64,000 nt of DNA, from positions 2,852,001 to 2,916,000 of the forward strand of contig OZ234494.1 in assembly GCA_965153455.1 (NCBI GenBank). The letters run 5' to 3'. A program made the translations under genes and the position numbers. Position 1 is the stretch's first letter. Every line of letters begins with the position of its first letter. The stretch comes from Sphagnum compactum (taxonomy: Eukaryota > Bryophyta > Sphagnopsida > Sphagnales). The notes under the pieces are model-generated. The model made no database searches and was not told the origin of the DNA. It saw only the letters and a program-made list of their open reading frames with translations. Of the stretch, positions 38,801 through 51,500 are shown piece after piece.

Positions 38801-41739
38801 GAATTTTACTTCTCTTTGGACACCATCAACATATAAGATTTGCACTGGATTTTGTCAAGCTCTGAAACATTAAGTGTTCTAACACTGGCCTAGTTACCTT
38901 AGTTTTAACTACTTTGTAAGTTACAACTTCAAAACTTATCCCATATTGTTTTTTGTCATTCTTATTTTAAGTACTATATGAAAAAAAAGGTGTGGAAACA
39001 TGTTTTCACATTGAAATTTCTTGAACCTTGTGGATTGAGACAATCAAAAGGCTTAACCCAAGACAAAAATAAAAATGTATTTCCTTCATCTTAACCTACT
39101 TACTTCTTTAATCTACTTATCCACACAACAACCAAACTAGGTAGGTAACTAGTTTGACCAATATAGCTAGGTTGAATTACCTACCTACATATCAAGAAAG
39201 GTGGGTATTTAGCCTAAGCAACCTACCAACCTATAAACCTACTTAACTACCTACCAATTTAAAATTAAAATTATATTTTTAAATTTTCATTTTTAAAATG
39301 CCATGTGGCATATCTACATTAAACCACATGTCATAATCTAAGACAATTAAAGTATACGAATGAACATCTTAGACTAATTTTAAATTATAATAATATTTAT
39401 ATTTTAAATAATTAAATGCTACGACATGTGGCAACACATTATTTGTCTTCAATGGTGACCAAAATAGGGTAAAAATACTATGCCCCCCAAAAATTGTAGT
39501 CACAAATACTGCATTTTTGCATTTGGTTTTTTAATGTAAGTATATACATCACATTTTGGATTATTTTCATTGTAGTTGTGTGCGGCCATTTAGATCATTT
39601 TATGACCAATGTAAATATTTGAAAACCATTTTTAATTTCAAAAAAAATCAATTAAACCCATAATTTATTAGGTATATACATTTTATCACAATTTGAATTT
39701 AACTATAAATAAATAATATAAATATTTTTTAATAAAATCTTATTAATAAAGGATAAAATTTGGTCATTTCAAGATGACATGTGGGATGAAGAAATTATTT
39801 GGGTTATGTAGGTATGGAATGGAGTCTAAAACCAAATACATTGGGGGTTCCCAAATATTTTGATTATCGTTAATAAGGATAGGGTAGATGTGCCAATTTG
39901 GGTATCATTAAAGAATCTAATCTGGTATGTAGATTTGGGTGTATTTCATTTTCATAACCTTGCATTTAAAATAGTAAATGCCTTTTGTTACTTGTACCAT
40001 TCTTAAAAACGATTTGTAGATGGTTCATGGCATGTGACATTTGACACATTAGGTTTTGGCAACATGATAATTGTCATGGAATAAAAAATGGAACATATTT
40101 TTCTCAAAAAAACAAACAAAGTAAAAACATTGTCAAGTGAGTTCCAAGGATGGGTAGGAAAACTTATGAAAATTGATGGAGTGATGGCATAGTGAAATCA
40201 AATGACACCTTTGACATCAAGATTCAACATAAAAACAACTTTGGAAAGGTTTCCACGTACTAGAAGGCATAAAGTGTAGTTGAGTCCCTATTCAATTAAA
40301 ATAAATCTTAAACCATAAACCCTTAAAACCCATATGTATACAAGTTCATCCTAATACATTCCAATACAAGTTTAGAACCATGTTTGCATTTATATCCATC
40401 AAGTTGGTCAGGAAATGGAATCAAGTTGCACAAGAAAAACCCATGGGTATTATTGGCCCGGTTTTGGCTAAAGAAAAATTTGAAATTTGCCCAACATGAA
40501 TCAATATAACATAATCCCTTTATCTAAATTAGCAATGTTTGGTTCATCACTTACCAGAGGTCCAACAATTTGTTATTTAACTAAATATTGAAGTAGTACC
40601 AAGTAGGATGAAGTAGAGGTAGTCTTTGATGCAATCCTTGATTTTGCTTTATATCTTCTATTTCTATACACATTAGTGAATTATTTTTTTCATTTTTCGA
40701 AGTATGATATGTTAGACCATCATATATTTTTTAAAATTAATATCACACACTTTTTGTCCATCTACAACATGGAAAAGGACTAGTAATTTTTTTGGAAAAG
40801 GAGTATAAAAAGGGTGACGTTGTGATAAGTTTTTGGGTACTCCTTAAAGAATTTGGACCCTTATAGATTGTTGAATTTGGTACTTTTATTACCATTCCCA
40901 TGCATATATCTTTGGCCCATGAATGAAAAGTTCTCCATCTTGCTATTGATATAACTTCACCACAAATGCATTGAAAATGCAACACATTTCTTGCAATCAT
41001 TTCGTATTTTCAATCATATTTGATTGACTTCAATGATTGTTTTCTACTATTTGTTTCTACTAGGCCAATTGAGCTTTATTTCCCCACAAGTGTAATAAAG
41101 TTGATCATAACACAACAAGTACATAAAAAGAGACCCTAACATTTCGTAAAACCATACATCTAGTATTTTTCTCTTTGAGTATTTGTTTATGCATGCATCT
41201 ATCTTTTTCTTTTTGTCTCTTTAAACCTTAAGGTTCGTTGCCAATTATAAACATTGAAATCCTTTTTGGAAAAAAGAGAGGAGGCATAGTTAATGGAAGT
41301 ATTGTTGCCACTCTACACGAAATTAAAGTGTTGAACATCTATCTATGAAGGAAGGTAGTTTATTTTGTTTTGTAGTTACAATATCCACCGAACTAGGATG
41401 CTTTAGATCATGTTATTGGTGTCTTTGGAAATATCTCAATGAGGAGGGGTGCATGGGCTTGGTTACATGATGTTTGGACTTGTAGTGCAAAAGTTTTTGA
41501 ATATTGAATGAATTTTTCATTGAAAATTAAATAGTAGCTGAAAATCTTGGAAGTATCGGAATGTGCCTTTGGTCTTGGTTTTGGAAGGAAAAATAAATTG
41601 ATAACATGGTAACATTTGAAAGCTTACCATTCAATTCAAGCATGATTTCCTTTCATATTTGGTTGTTCAAAAAATTGATACATACATTGCAAAATAATGT
41701 TCACATGTTGAGTTTCCCTATTTTAAAGAAACATATTTA
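35831..41739. other. AT-rich intergenic DNA
   Basis: No supported gene. A coding-like minus-strand stretch at about 37600-38170 can be followed through three overlapping frames (VLGFGVMFVNETIVLQVF, then ESCASIRNGISHAP, then VHSLLESVKDMTG). It matches nothing I know and is probably an old relic. A line of PIF- or LTR-type ends was looked for and not found. Confidence 0.55.
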
Positions 41740-43230
41740 GTAAGAAGGTTGTTGGAAAATGATAATGAGTGGATTGTATGTTTGCAAGAAGCTTCTATCA
41801 TTTGATCGAAAGCCCAATTTCGTAATTTGTTTGTAACATTATTTACTCATTGTTCCCCCAATGAGCTTAACAATTTGTGGGAGTGGTTTCGTCATAAAAT
41901 ATGTGATGATTTTAGACACCAATTACAAGTACAACAAGGCTTGGAGGATCCAAACATGAAGTACATGATTACAAATTGTTTTTTATTAATGAAAATTTAA
42001 GAAATGATTATAATCATCATTGCACAATAGAGGAGGCATGCCACAATTTGTTCAACCAATTGGGCTCCACACCATCTAAATCTTTTGATCACATAACAAC
42101 TCAATTGGAATCGTAAAGATCTTATGACCATTGTCAATGAACGTGTACTTCAATTTAATGTAGAACAAATTGTTGTTTATCAAAAAGTTTTAACATTAGT
42201 AAATGAACACAATGGGACAACATTTCTCCTTGATGGACTAAATAGAATAGGTAAAACATTTTTGTATAACACAATTGCAGTTAAACTTCGTAGTGAAGAA
42301 AAGATTGTTATATGTGTAGCATCATATGGTATTACTGCACTTTTACTTGATGTTGGACAAACTGCCCATTTTACTTTTAAACTTCCAATCCAAATCAATG
42401 AAGATTCAATACGTGCCATAGATAAGACATCAAATCATGCAGATCTTTTGCGTAAAACATCTTTGATCATTTGGGATGAAATTCTTATGCAACATTGTCA
42501 TTATCCAGAGGCAGTTGATTGTACGTTACGTAACTTACGTGATGACGGTAGAACCTTGGAAGTCTCACTGTAGTGTTTGGAAGAGACTTGTGTCAAGTTC
42601 TAGTTATTGTAAAAGGTTCTAAAGGACAATTGTAGTTGTTTCACTTCGTAAATCAATGTTGTGGCATGGTGTACATCTATTGAAGTTACAACAAAACATG
42701 CGTTTAACTACAACATTTCAAGAAAATTGCCAATTTGCACATTGGTTACTCAAAGTAAGAAGTGGGGAAATTCAAATTGATGAAGAAGGATGCATTCCTC
42801 TACCTCAACAAATAATACATGGTCGAGATTTACAATCATTCATTCAAGTAGTGTACATTGGTATTGAAGACAAAAATGCACATAATGATGAATATTTCAA
42901 AGACCAGATCATTTTATCCACTTGAAATGATGTTGACAATATCAACAATGTCACCATTCAAAGGTTTCTAGGGGTGCTTTAAACATTTTAAAATATAGAT
43001 ATTGTTGTTCCCAAAGTAAGTATTGATAATTGTAATATGTACCTTATTGAATACCTCAATTTTTTTGAGTTGCCAAGTTTGTCATTTACGAAGCTTCACT
43101 TGAAGCTTGGATGTCCAAATATGTTGTAACAAAACATTGCCCCAAAACATGGATTATGTAATGGTTCATGACTCATAATCACACGTCTAAGTAATTGTAT
43201 TGTTGAAGCAGGAATATTGACTAGGGCCAT
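41740..43230 (+). pseudogene. Ancient Helitron remnant (Rep C-terminal part and helicase)
   Basis: The same protein family as the element at 27.6-33.4 kb, but AT-rich and heavily decayed. Traceable pieces on the plus strand: LLENDNEW (~41752), NNLWEWFRHKICDDFRHQL (~41869), helicase ORF 42124-42573 with a damaged Walker A (GLNRIGKTF, usually GGAGKTF) and Walker B WDE, ORF 42656-42925 (LLKLQQNMRLT), and C-terminal LGCPNML / GLCNGS (~43105-43165). Multiple frameshifts and stops. The flanks show no recognisable Helitron ends. Confidence 0.8.
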
Positions 43231-44364
43231 GTGGGAGAAACTAAATTCATTTCAAGAATCACTTTGCAACCAACAACAATACCTTTCAAACCCATAGGTG
43301 CATAAGCCATTTGTGATGACATAATTGATGATCGCCCACATAGAAAGGAAGGCAAGAGCAAAAAAGAAAATACAAATAGACAAAAGAAAAAATAAAATCT
43401 AAAATGGAATTCCATTTATGACAAACTATAATCCAAAATGATTCTAAAATTATCATAGTGATAAGCACCAAAATACCCATCCTACTGATACCGATTTCAA
43501 TCAAAACATTGTCACTGAAATTAATAAATACACAATTTTTTTTCTTGAACATTGTGCACTAGTTTGACAAAACTAATAATACAAATAAATTTTAAAATTT
43601 TAGTTGGGCGCAAGTGTGTAGATGGAACCTTTGAAATAGGATTGCATTCCAAAATTTGTAAAAAGTTTAAAAAATTGAAGGTTTTATAAATCCAAGAAAC
43701 CATTGTTAGAACCACACGAAAGGTTTTTTCAACTTAAAAAAATTAAGATAAAAAATAGACAATGGTGGTCCTTAACCTAACACATAAGATATCATTTTAA
43801 ACCAAGTTCCAACAAATAAAATAAAATAAAATAAAATCTTACATGCACGATAACATCATGGGAAAAATAAATAAAATAAATTGACAAATAGCATTTAACC
43901 TTAGAATATAACTAACCCGAAAGCATTTATTTGCAAGTTAACAAAAAGTTTAAGAAAGTCACGGGGAAAATTCACCAAAATTGGTACCATTAATAAGTTC
44001 TCTATCCTTGAGGCTTCAATTTTAGGGTCCCTTTCAAAATTAAAAATTTATTTTCAATTTTGGTGGTACAAATTTTTTTGGTGAATTAATCTTTTAAAGA
44101 AAACTAGCAAAAATTAATTGAAATTTGAATACAGTTTGAAAAAAATAAAAAATAAAAATCCAAAAAAAAAAAGTTTCCCAACGCTTTTGTGAAAAAAAGA
44201 AAAAAAGAAAAAGAAAAACAAGGAGAGCCACGTAAGACAGGCCACGTCAGAATTTTCGTAAGGTAACTAACTGTGCTGGGGTGCCAGGTGGCAGATGAGG
44301 TGGCAGGGATAACGGTTATCTTTGTCTCTCTCGCGGGACGCGTCGTCAGTTGTTCTCTTGTGCG

Positions 44365-44368
<4 letters not shown>

Positions 44369-44397
<29 letters not shown>
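44369..44397. repeat. (TG)n microsatellite
   Basis: Pure TG dinucleotide run about 29 bp long, upstream of the coiled-coil gene. Confidence 0.95.
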
Positions 44398-44401
<4 letters not shown>

Positions 44402-44958
44402 GTGCGTCTCTCTCCTCTGCCGTCGCATTTCCAAATCTTCCCCCACATCTCTGTACATCATTGCCATCACTGACATTTGCAGAATAGTCTGTTACATATA
44501 ACACCATCTTCTTCTTCAGCAAGAAGAGGAGACAACAGAAGGAGAACAGAACAGAGAAGAGATTTTCTTTGTTTGAAAAGTTTTGAAGTTCCTATTTGCC
44601 AATTGCTGTTTCTGTTGTGGTTATTGTGCTCAAACCTGGAAAAGCCTAGAAGGATTTGTTGTTGCTATTCTTGTTGTTTTTTTCTTTTTGGGGGGGGGGG
44701 GTTGATTTTGCTTGTTTGTGAGTTTCGAAGTTTCTGCTTTCCTTGTCATTGCAGTACGTATTTGCTACTTAATTGGGTTTCTGTTCTCCAAGTGGTTTGC
44801 AATATAGAGCATGGTATATGCACTTGCCTTCTTTTGGCTCAAGCAAAAAAACTCATGACAGTATTGTGCAATAAAATTGACCTCCGAAAAGAATTCAGTT
44901 TTATTTTTCTGTTTTTCAGTTCTCAGGTTTTTTGTCAATGGGAGTAGACATTTTAAAT

Positions 44959-45040
44959 GTTGTTTTTTCATGCCTCCAGGTTGAAGAATCCAACTTTTGG
45001 GTGTTGTTTTTTCATGCCTCCCAGTTGAAGAATCCATCTT
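44959..45040 (+). repeat. 43-bp tandem duplication in the leader
   Basis: Two copies (44959-45001 and 45002-45040) of TGTTGTTTTTTCATGCCTCC followed by AGTTGAAGAATCCA. It lies in the presumed 5' UTR or leader intron of the coiled-coil gene. Confidence 0.9.
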
Positions 45041-45511
45041 GAACTTTTTTCAGTTTCCTGCACAGGATCTCCTCTGTGCATCTCCTCTCAGAATTTGCCT
45101 AGGTTATAGGTTATTGCAAGTGGTCATGTGTGCAGAGAGAGGTGGGTCATCACAGCCCATTAAGAACTTTTGTGTTGCAGTTTTGATCAAGCCTTCTTGT
45201 GTTTTTTCTTGTGTACAGACTTCACAAGTCAGATTGTGGAACAAACTCCTTTCATGTTCTGCTGCAAGGGATCATCAATGAGCTTCTGAGCTTCAATCAT
45301 CAGTAGTAATCATCATCTTACACCTTGAGAGAAATTGGATGTGAGCATTTCTGGTTTCTGGAGTTATGTCTCATTGCAGTCAATTCTTGCACATTGTACA
45401 CCAGCCATGGATTGTTGTCCACAACACGTGAGCATTTTGCTTGAAACTGTGAGAATGTTTCTGTTTCTAAGAGATGCCCTGCATGAGAATATGGAATAGC
45501 AGCGATCAGGC

Positions 45512-48500
45512 ATGGATGGGGCAATTCTGCCACTGAATTTCTACTGCAGAAATGCTCGACTCTGTCTGAGAAAAGCTTCCTTCTCCAAAAAAGCAAACCT
45601 CCCTGCAGATGAGCTACAGCATCTAATAGCCTTTACAACACTGGTGTCAAGCACAATTCCTCTACATCCACTTTACCCTGACAGGAAGGACGAGAAGCCA
45701 TTTGTTGAGCTCCGGACCCAGTTACCTGAAGTCGAAGGAAGGATTTTGGAGCTTGAAGCTGAAGGGTCGACAACGGTCATGCCCATCATCTCTACAACTG
45801 ATGGAAAACCCAGTTGCCTGAAGCTTGAGAAGTCAAAGGAGCAGTCATCTCAGAGAAAAGCAAATTCTCTGCTGACTTCATCTCCAAGATCCATCTCTGA
45901 TTCTATGTCAAGAGCTGAGAAGAGAACCACCACAAATCCTCTGAAAGAGCAACCCGAAAGAGTTGAGCAGTGTGAGAATTGGTCATCCAACAGAAGTGAA
46001 GCTTACAGATTTGTGAGTAAGTCAGCCCCTTCCTCCCAAAAGACAACCCCAATTACACAACAACAGAGAAAAACATCTGATTCTTCAGCCATGGACCATC
46101 ATCACCATCATCACCATCACCATCACCATGGCAGCAAGGACTATTTGAGGTCTCAACCAACTTCTGTTACTCCCACACCAGGTTCATAGTCCTCAAAACT
46201 TCTTCTTGCATTTTCACCAAAGGCTTTTTCAAGTTCCTTCCCATTTTCCCAAAGCAATCTGAAAAAGAAGATTGATGTGCTGCTGTTATCCCACAACCAT
46301 AGAAGAGAAACATCTCTGTGCCCATGAGCTTCTTGAGAAAGATTAGGATCTTTTATGTCGTGCTTATGCTCTCTGCAGGCGATATAACTCTGCAGCATGT
46401 GAATGGAGGAAGAGACGTGCCTTGCTTGAAATCGTTGGGCCCTGCCACCTCCACTTCTTCAAAAACCCAAGGCAAGGGCTCTTCCGTACATGTCCCAAAA
46501 ATGAAAGGCATAGCAGTGGATTTGTTGCAGGAAGGGTCTGTTGTCATGTTGCATCCATCTGGAATAAGCCCCAGCAGGAAATGCAGCATTCATGGTTTCC
46601 CAGGTGGATCCAATCAAGCTACCAGCAAGTGTTGTGTGGCTCATTGTAGCAGCAGCAGCAGCATGATGATGATTTCTGGAGTCTCCAGATGTGAAGGAGG
46701 AAAAGAGATGAGTATGAGAGCAGCTCCAATGGCCACTGTGAAGTGTAAGCAAAAGCTTGGAGGTGGTGGAAGTTCGTTGGAACAAGGGATTGTGAACAGG
46801 GAGGAAGATACACAAGTCATGTCCATGGGAGTAGCAGCAGCAGAGTTTACAGAAGGGGAAATGACCAGAAGGTGTGCTCAAAGCAATGGCACATCAGAAC
46901 ACCAGTGTGAGGAAGTTTGCTACAGAAAACCAACATTGGCAGAATCTGGAAGAGGAGGGTTGTTAGAGGGCTCTGAAGAGCAAAACAATGAACTGAATGT
47001 TGAGACAAACTTCACAGTGTCAAACTGCAGGGAGCATCATGGTCAACAACACCATTGCGATTCGTTACATGGAAGACATGGACATGTACCTCAAGGTGAG
47101 GGCTTGAAGGAGTGGAAAGGTGGGTTTGTGGAAGGTGACAGACAATATGAGCTTGAAGGCGAGAGCTCACAACCCCAAAAGTTTGAAGAAGGAAATGGTG
47201 GGTTATACAGTGAAAGAAGCAATCCAGCAAGAGTAGGACTTGGACAAGGTGGGTCAGAGTCAGGAAAATTACTCAATGCATGCCCAACATCTGCACCTCG
47301 AAGGATGCAAGGGGTGGCAGCATCTGGGGAGCGAGTGAAATTTCCCAAGGGAGAACGGATTGATATTAATATAAGCAATGGAAGAAACAGGAGTGCAATG
47401 GGGACATACAAATCCAGAGGTGTGAAGGGTGTGAAGGAAGACTGTGACAGGTTCAGGCACCAAATGCAGGTGTTGAAAGAGAAAGCTGAGGATTCCAGAG
47501 TCCGGGAAGTGGAAGTTGAAGGAATGGTGGACAGATTGCAAAAGTGCACGGTTGATGAAATTGACACAGTTGCAACCAGGAAGGGGGTGGGTGTGAGAGG
47601 GGAGCCACCAAAGTCTCACCGGACAGCCAGGTTCAGCAACAAGGAGAGATTGGAGTTTGAGAATATCTACACCAGTCCACGGATCAGCCCTACACAAAAT
47701 GGAGCTCTTGGATGCAAGCTAAACATATCTCCACCACCACCACCACACCTGCATGGAAGGCCTCTCCTCAGATGGGAACCAGAGGTGATGAAAGATGCGC
47801 ATAAGGAATTTGAGGCTCGCAAAACCATCCCTGCATTGACTGCTTGCCTTCCTTCATATACAAATTCGACAAGCTCCTCATCTTCGGGTTCATCAATGTC
47901 ATCTCTTCCATCTTTACCACTGTCTCACTACATTCAGAAGCTGAAACACCTGGCACCCAAGTCTCATCTCCCTGCCTCTAGTCGTGCCTTGTACACACCA
48001 GGTTCAAACACTGCTGCTGCTATGGTTGGCTGCTGCAATCCTGCACACACTGCCCTTCATCACAACATACTCACAAGTTCTGCAAGCACCTTGGAGCCTC
48101 AATCTAAGTATGAGCCTTCTACCTCAGATTACAAGCCTAGCCCTGAAAGCTTAGATACAAGCAGCAACAGACGTGTGGGTGACAGTGAATGGGATTCAAG
48201 CCATCTCTCTTCCAACAAGTCCACTGCCATCTTGTTGCCCACATCAACAGCCAATGCTCATACTGCAAACTGTCCACTCGCACAATCTCAATACAACAAC
48301 GACAACAGCAGGTTTGGAATCTGTGCGGCAAGCCAGAGTGTGAGCAGGAGTCCTCTATCAGATACAACTTCATGCCAGATGGTCAGAACTGAGCAGCAAA
48401 TGGGTGGCGTTCTCGGATGTTGCACCTTGGCTACTAGCCATCTACAGTGCCATCACAACAACAACATCAATGATTTCAACTGCACTGCCACAAAATTCAG

Positions 48501-51500
48501 CCAGGCAAAAGTTGGTCAGAAGTACCTTGTAGCACCTGATGATTTAAGCTTCCGAGGATTTAACAACCGAATCAGTGAGGCAAGTGCTTGATCCCAACAC
48601 CAGCTATGTAGCTCTCCTCTCTACTTTGTTCATGATGGAGAAAACTGTTGTATGAATTGGCTGTGTCTAAGATGATTGATCAATCAACAAAACCAACCTC
48701 CTCAAATTGACAAACCAAAACCACCTTGCAGGGTGTGCAACTTGAGGCGTATGAAGAAAAGATGGCCAAGATACAGAGACTGGTGGGTGAAGTGAAAGGC
48801 TCAGTCGAGGGTTTCAAAATCCGGATAGAGGTGGAGAGTGAGGGATGGAGGGGCCGCATGGAGGGCTTAGAAAAGGAGCTTGAGGCTCTCAAGGATGAAA
48901 TGGATGATGAACTCTTGGAAACAAAGCACAGCATTCGAAATGAAGTGAAACTCAAGATTACTGACATGATGACAGATGCAGAAAAGATGAGGAGACAAGA
49001 TAAAGAACAGGTATCAACAACATATCTTCTTCATCAGACAATTTCTTACATTCCCCAATCTTTTGGCTGAATCTGAATCAAACCTAAGAATCTAAGTTGG
49101 GGATCAGTGTTGCAATGATGATGTTCTGGGGTGGGTGGGGGGTAAACTGTGAGCAGGTGGAATCACTATTGGAAGAGACGATAGAGAAACGGTTCAATGA
49201 AAAGGATATGGGAATGGCAGAGATGCGGGGTGAGATAAGACTGTTGTGGGCTGAGGTGGAGGCTTTGTCCAAGGGAAGAGAGGAAGTGCAAAGTCATGTT
49301 CAGCATCTTGCCCAAGTTGCCCAAATTGCAAAGGAAAATGCCAATCATGAACAAGACATGCTTAAGTCAGAGAATGGTTTTCTACGCCGGCAGCTCCAGA
49401 CACTGAAACAAGAAGGCATTCAGGTCAGTTTCAGAACTCAAAAACACTTGACTTTAGAAAAGAGGAACCAGGACCCATCTCTTTCATGACCATGACAGAA
49501 TGCAAACAAGACTTTTTGTGTTTTTTACTGCAGGTTAAATTGGAATCTGAAGATTTTGCAGCAGTGCAAGCAGATTTCAAGCATTCTGTCACAAACCTGA
49601 CAAATGAAGGATCCAGCATGAAGCTTGAAATCCAGAGCCTCAAGAATGCTGAGAGAGTTATGAAGGTAAAGAGTGGTTCTAATCCAAGAGATTCTGACCC
49701 AGTGTCAGTCATCTGCAAAACTTCTTTCCTGCAATTGGGGAAAGAAAGAAAACAAAGAGCTTTTCAAACTCAGATCTTTCACATATTGTTTGATACAACA
49801 GGTGGAGATTGAGAACCTGCAGAAGCTGGTGGAGAAGATGCAAGAGGAAACTGAAGAGCTGGAGAAGGAGAGAGGGATCTCACAAATAGAAGGGGTACGT
49901 GAGAGGCTGCTTATCATGGAGAGAGTTGAGAGTCTGTCACAGCTGTATCTTGGTGGACTGGAGGAGGTTCGCAATGATGTCTTCAATGTGAAGATTACTA
50001 GCCGGGATAGACTGGATGAGATTGAAAGCCAATGGAGTGAGTACAAGCGGCACCAAGAAAATTCTTCAGAAGATGGGCCTTCTTCTGGTTCTCGGCAAGT
50101 AAGTTCCATATACACATTCTTGTGCTCAGCTGTACATGTATGCACATTTGCATACAAAAGGATTTCAGGGTCTTTGGCAAATTACTAATTTCAGTTTTTG
50201 TGATGATGACCAGCTTCTTTGTAATGAGCTAGAGAATGTGAGAACTGAGATGGCAGAGATAGTGGAGACTGAAAGACGACTCCTTGGGGAGTCACTGGAA
50301 AGGGAGAGTGGTTGCATTAGAGATCAAGTGATGGAATTGTGTTCCAAAAATAAGAGTGAGATGATCAGCATGCTCAAAGTGGAGGTACAAAAGCGTTTGC
50401 AAACTGCAAGAGACAAAGTCTTGCTGATGACAGATGCACTCAAGCAAGAAATGGACAGATTGAAATCACAGCTCAGTGAAGCACAGGTGTGAATCAAAAA
50501 CCTGGATATGGATTACCTCTTCACTCTTGTTCACAGTTCAATTGTAAGAAGACCAGGAGGGATAGAGTAACCCGAAAAGCTTGAAATGTGGATCTGGAGT
50601 GCACAGGAAGGTGCAGAGGAGCTGGCACATGCTGTATCAATGGTGGAGCGGGAGAAAGATGTGGCTGCTGCAGCAGCTGCAGATGCTACCATGTTTGCTG
50701 CAAAAGCTGAAGAGATACTCTCTGAAATGTTGGGATCCTTCACTACTGAAATGGCAAATGCTCGTTGCAAGAGTGTTCAACTCCAGGTGTCATCACAGTG
50801 TCGAACCCACAAGACAGAATTTGTATTTAGAACAGTCAAATTCCAGTAACTAGCAGTCTGTTTCTCAAGTGCATTCTCATAGCAATTGCCAACAAAGTTC
50901 TCCTGTTCAGAGAGTTCACATGCTCAAGCAAATATAGGCCATTGCTGGGAATCCTAAACAACAGAGAATGTGAATAACTTGAGAAACCATGGTCTTGATA
51001 TGCAGGAAAATCTTGCAATTGAGCGAGATTTTGCAGCAGCAGCAGCTTCAGAGGCCAGGAGAATGAGTCAGGAGCTGGCAAAGGAAAAAGAGTATGCACT
51101 GATTGCTGTCACAGAAGCTGGTGAGAAGAATCAGAAGCTGCAAGAGTTTTTGGAAAGAGAGAGCTCCAAAATCATGCACGCAGTAGCAGTTGTGCAGCAG
51201 GAGAAAGATGCTGCTTCACATGCAGCATCAGAGGCTACCTCATCAGCCCTCAAGGCCGGAGAAATGCTGTCTGAAGTACTGAACTCCTTCAATACAGAAA
51301 TGGCAAAAGCTCGAACTATGAGTTTGCAGTTGCAGGTAGTTTACTTTATTTTCTCTCAAAGGGTTTCTTTGGAACAATCACAGTATGAAACCTTGTAACT
51401 TTACAAGTAAATCTGACCCATACTGCTGCTGCAGGTGGGTCTGGAGAGGGAGAGAGAGGGGCTTGAGAGAGAGAGAGAAGTGGCAATACAGCACAGCCAG

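Larger units (their letters stand above)
43231..45511 (+). promoter_or_regulatory. AT-rich spacer, then 5' flank and long leader of the coiled-coil gene
   Basis: 43231-44260 is AT-rich with no gene. From 44270 composition rises, with a TG microsatellite at about 44369-44397, then about 1.1 kb of T-rich, leader-like sequence before the ATG at 45512. Several short upstream ATGs occur, so the leader may contain introns or uORFs; I could not fix the transcription start. Confidence 0.4.

Noticed and set aside
46153-47697. Minus-strand ORFs up to 158 codons within the coiled-coil gene
   Set aside because: Antisense shadows of exon 2; composition is the complement of Ser/Gly-rich codons.
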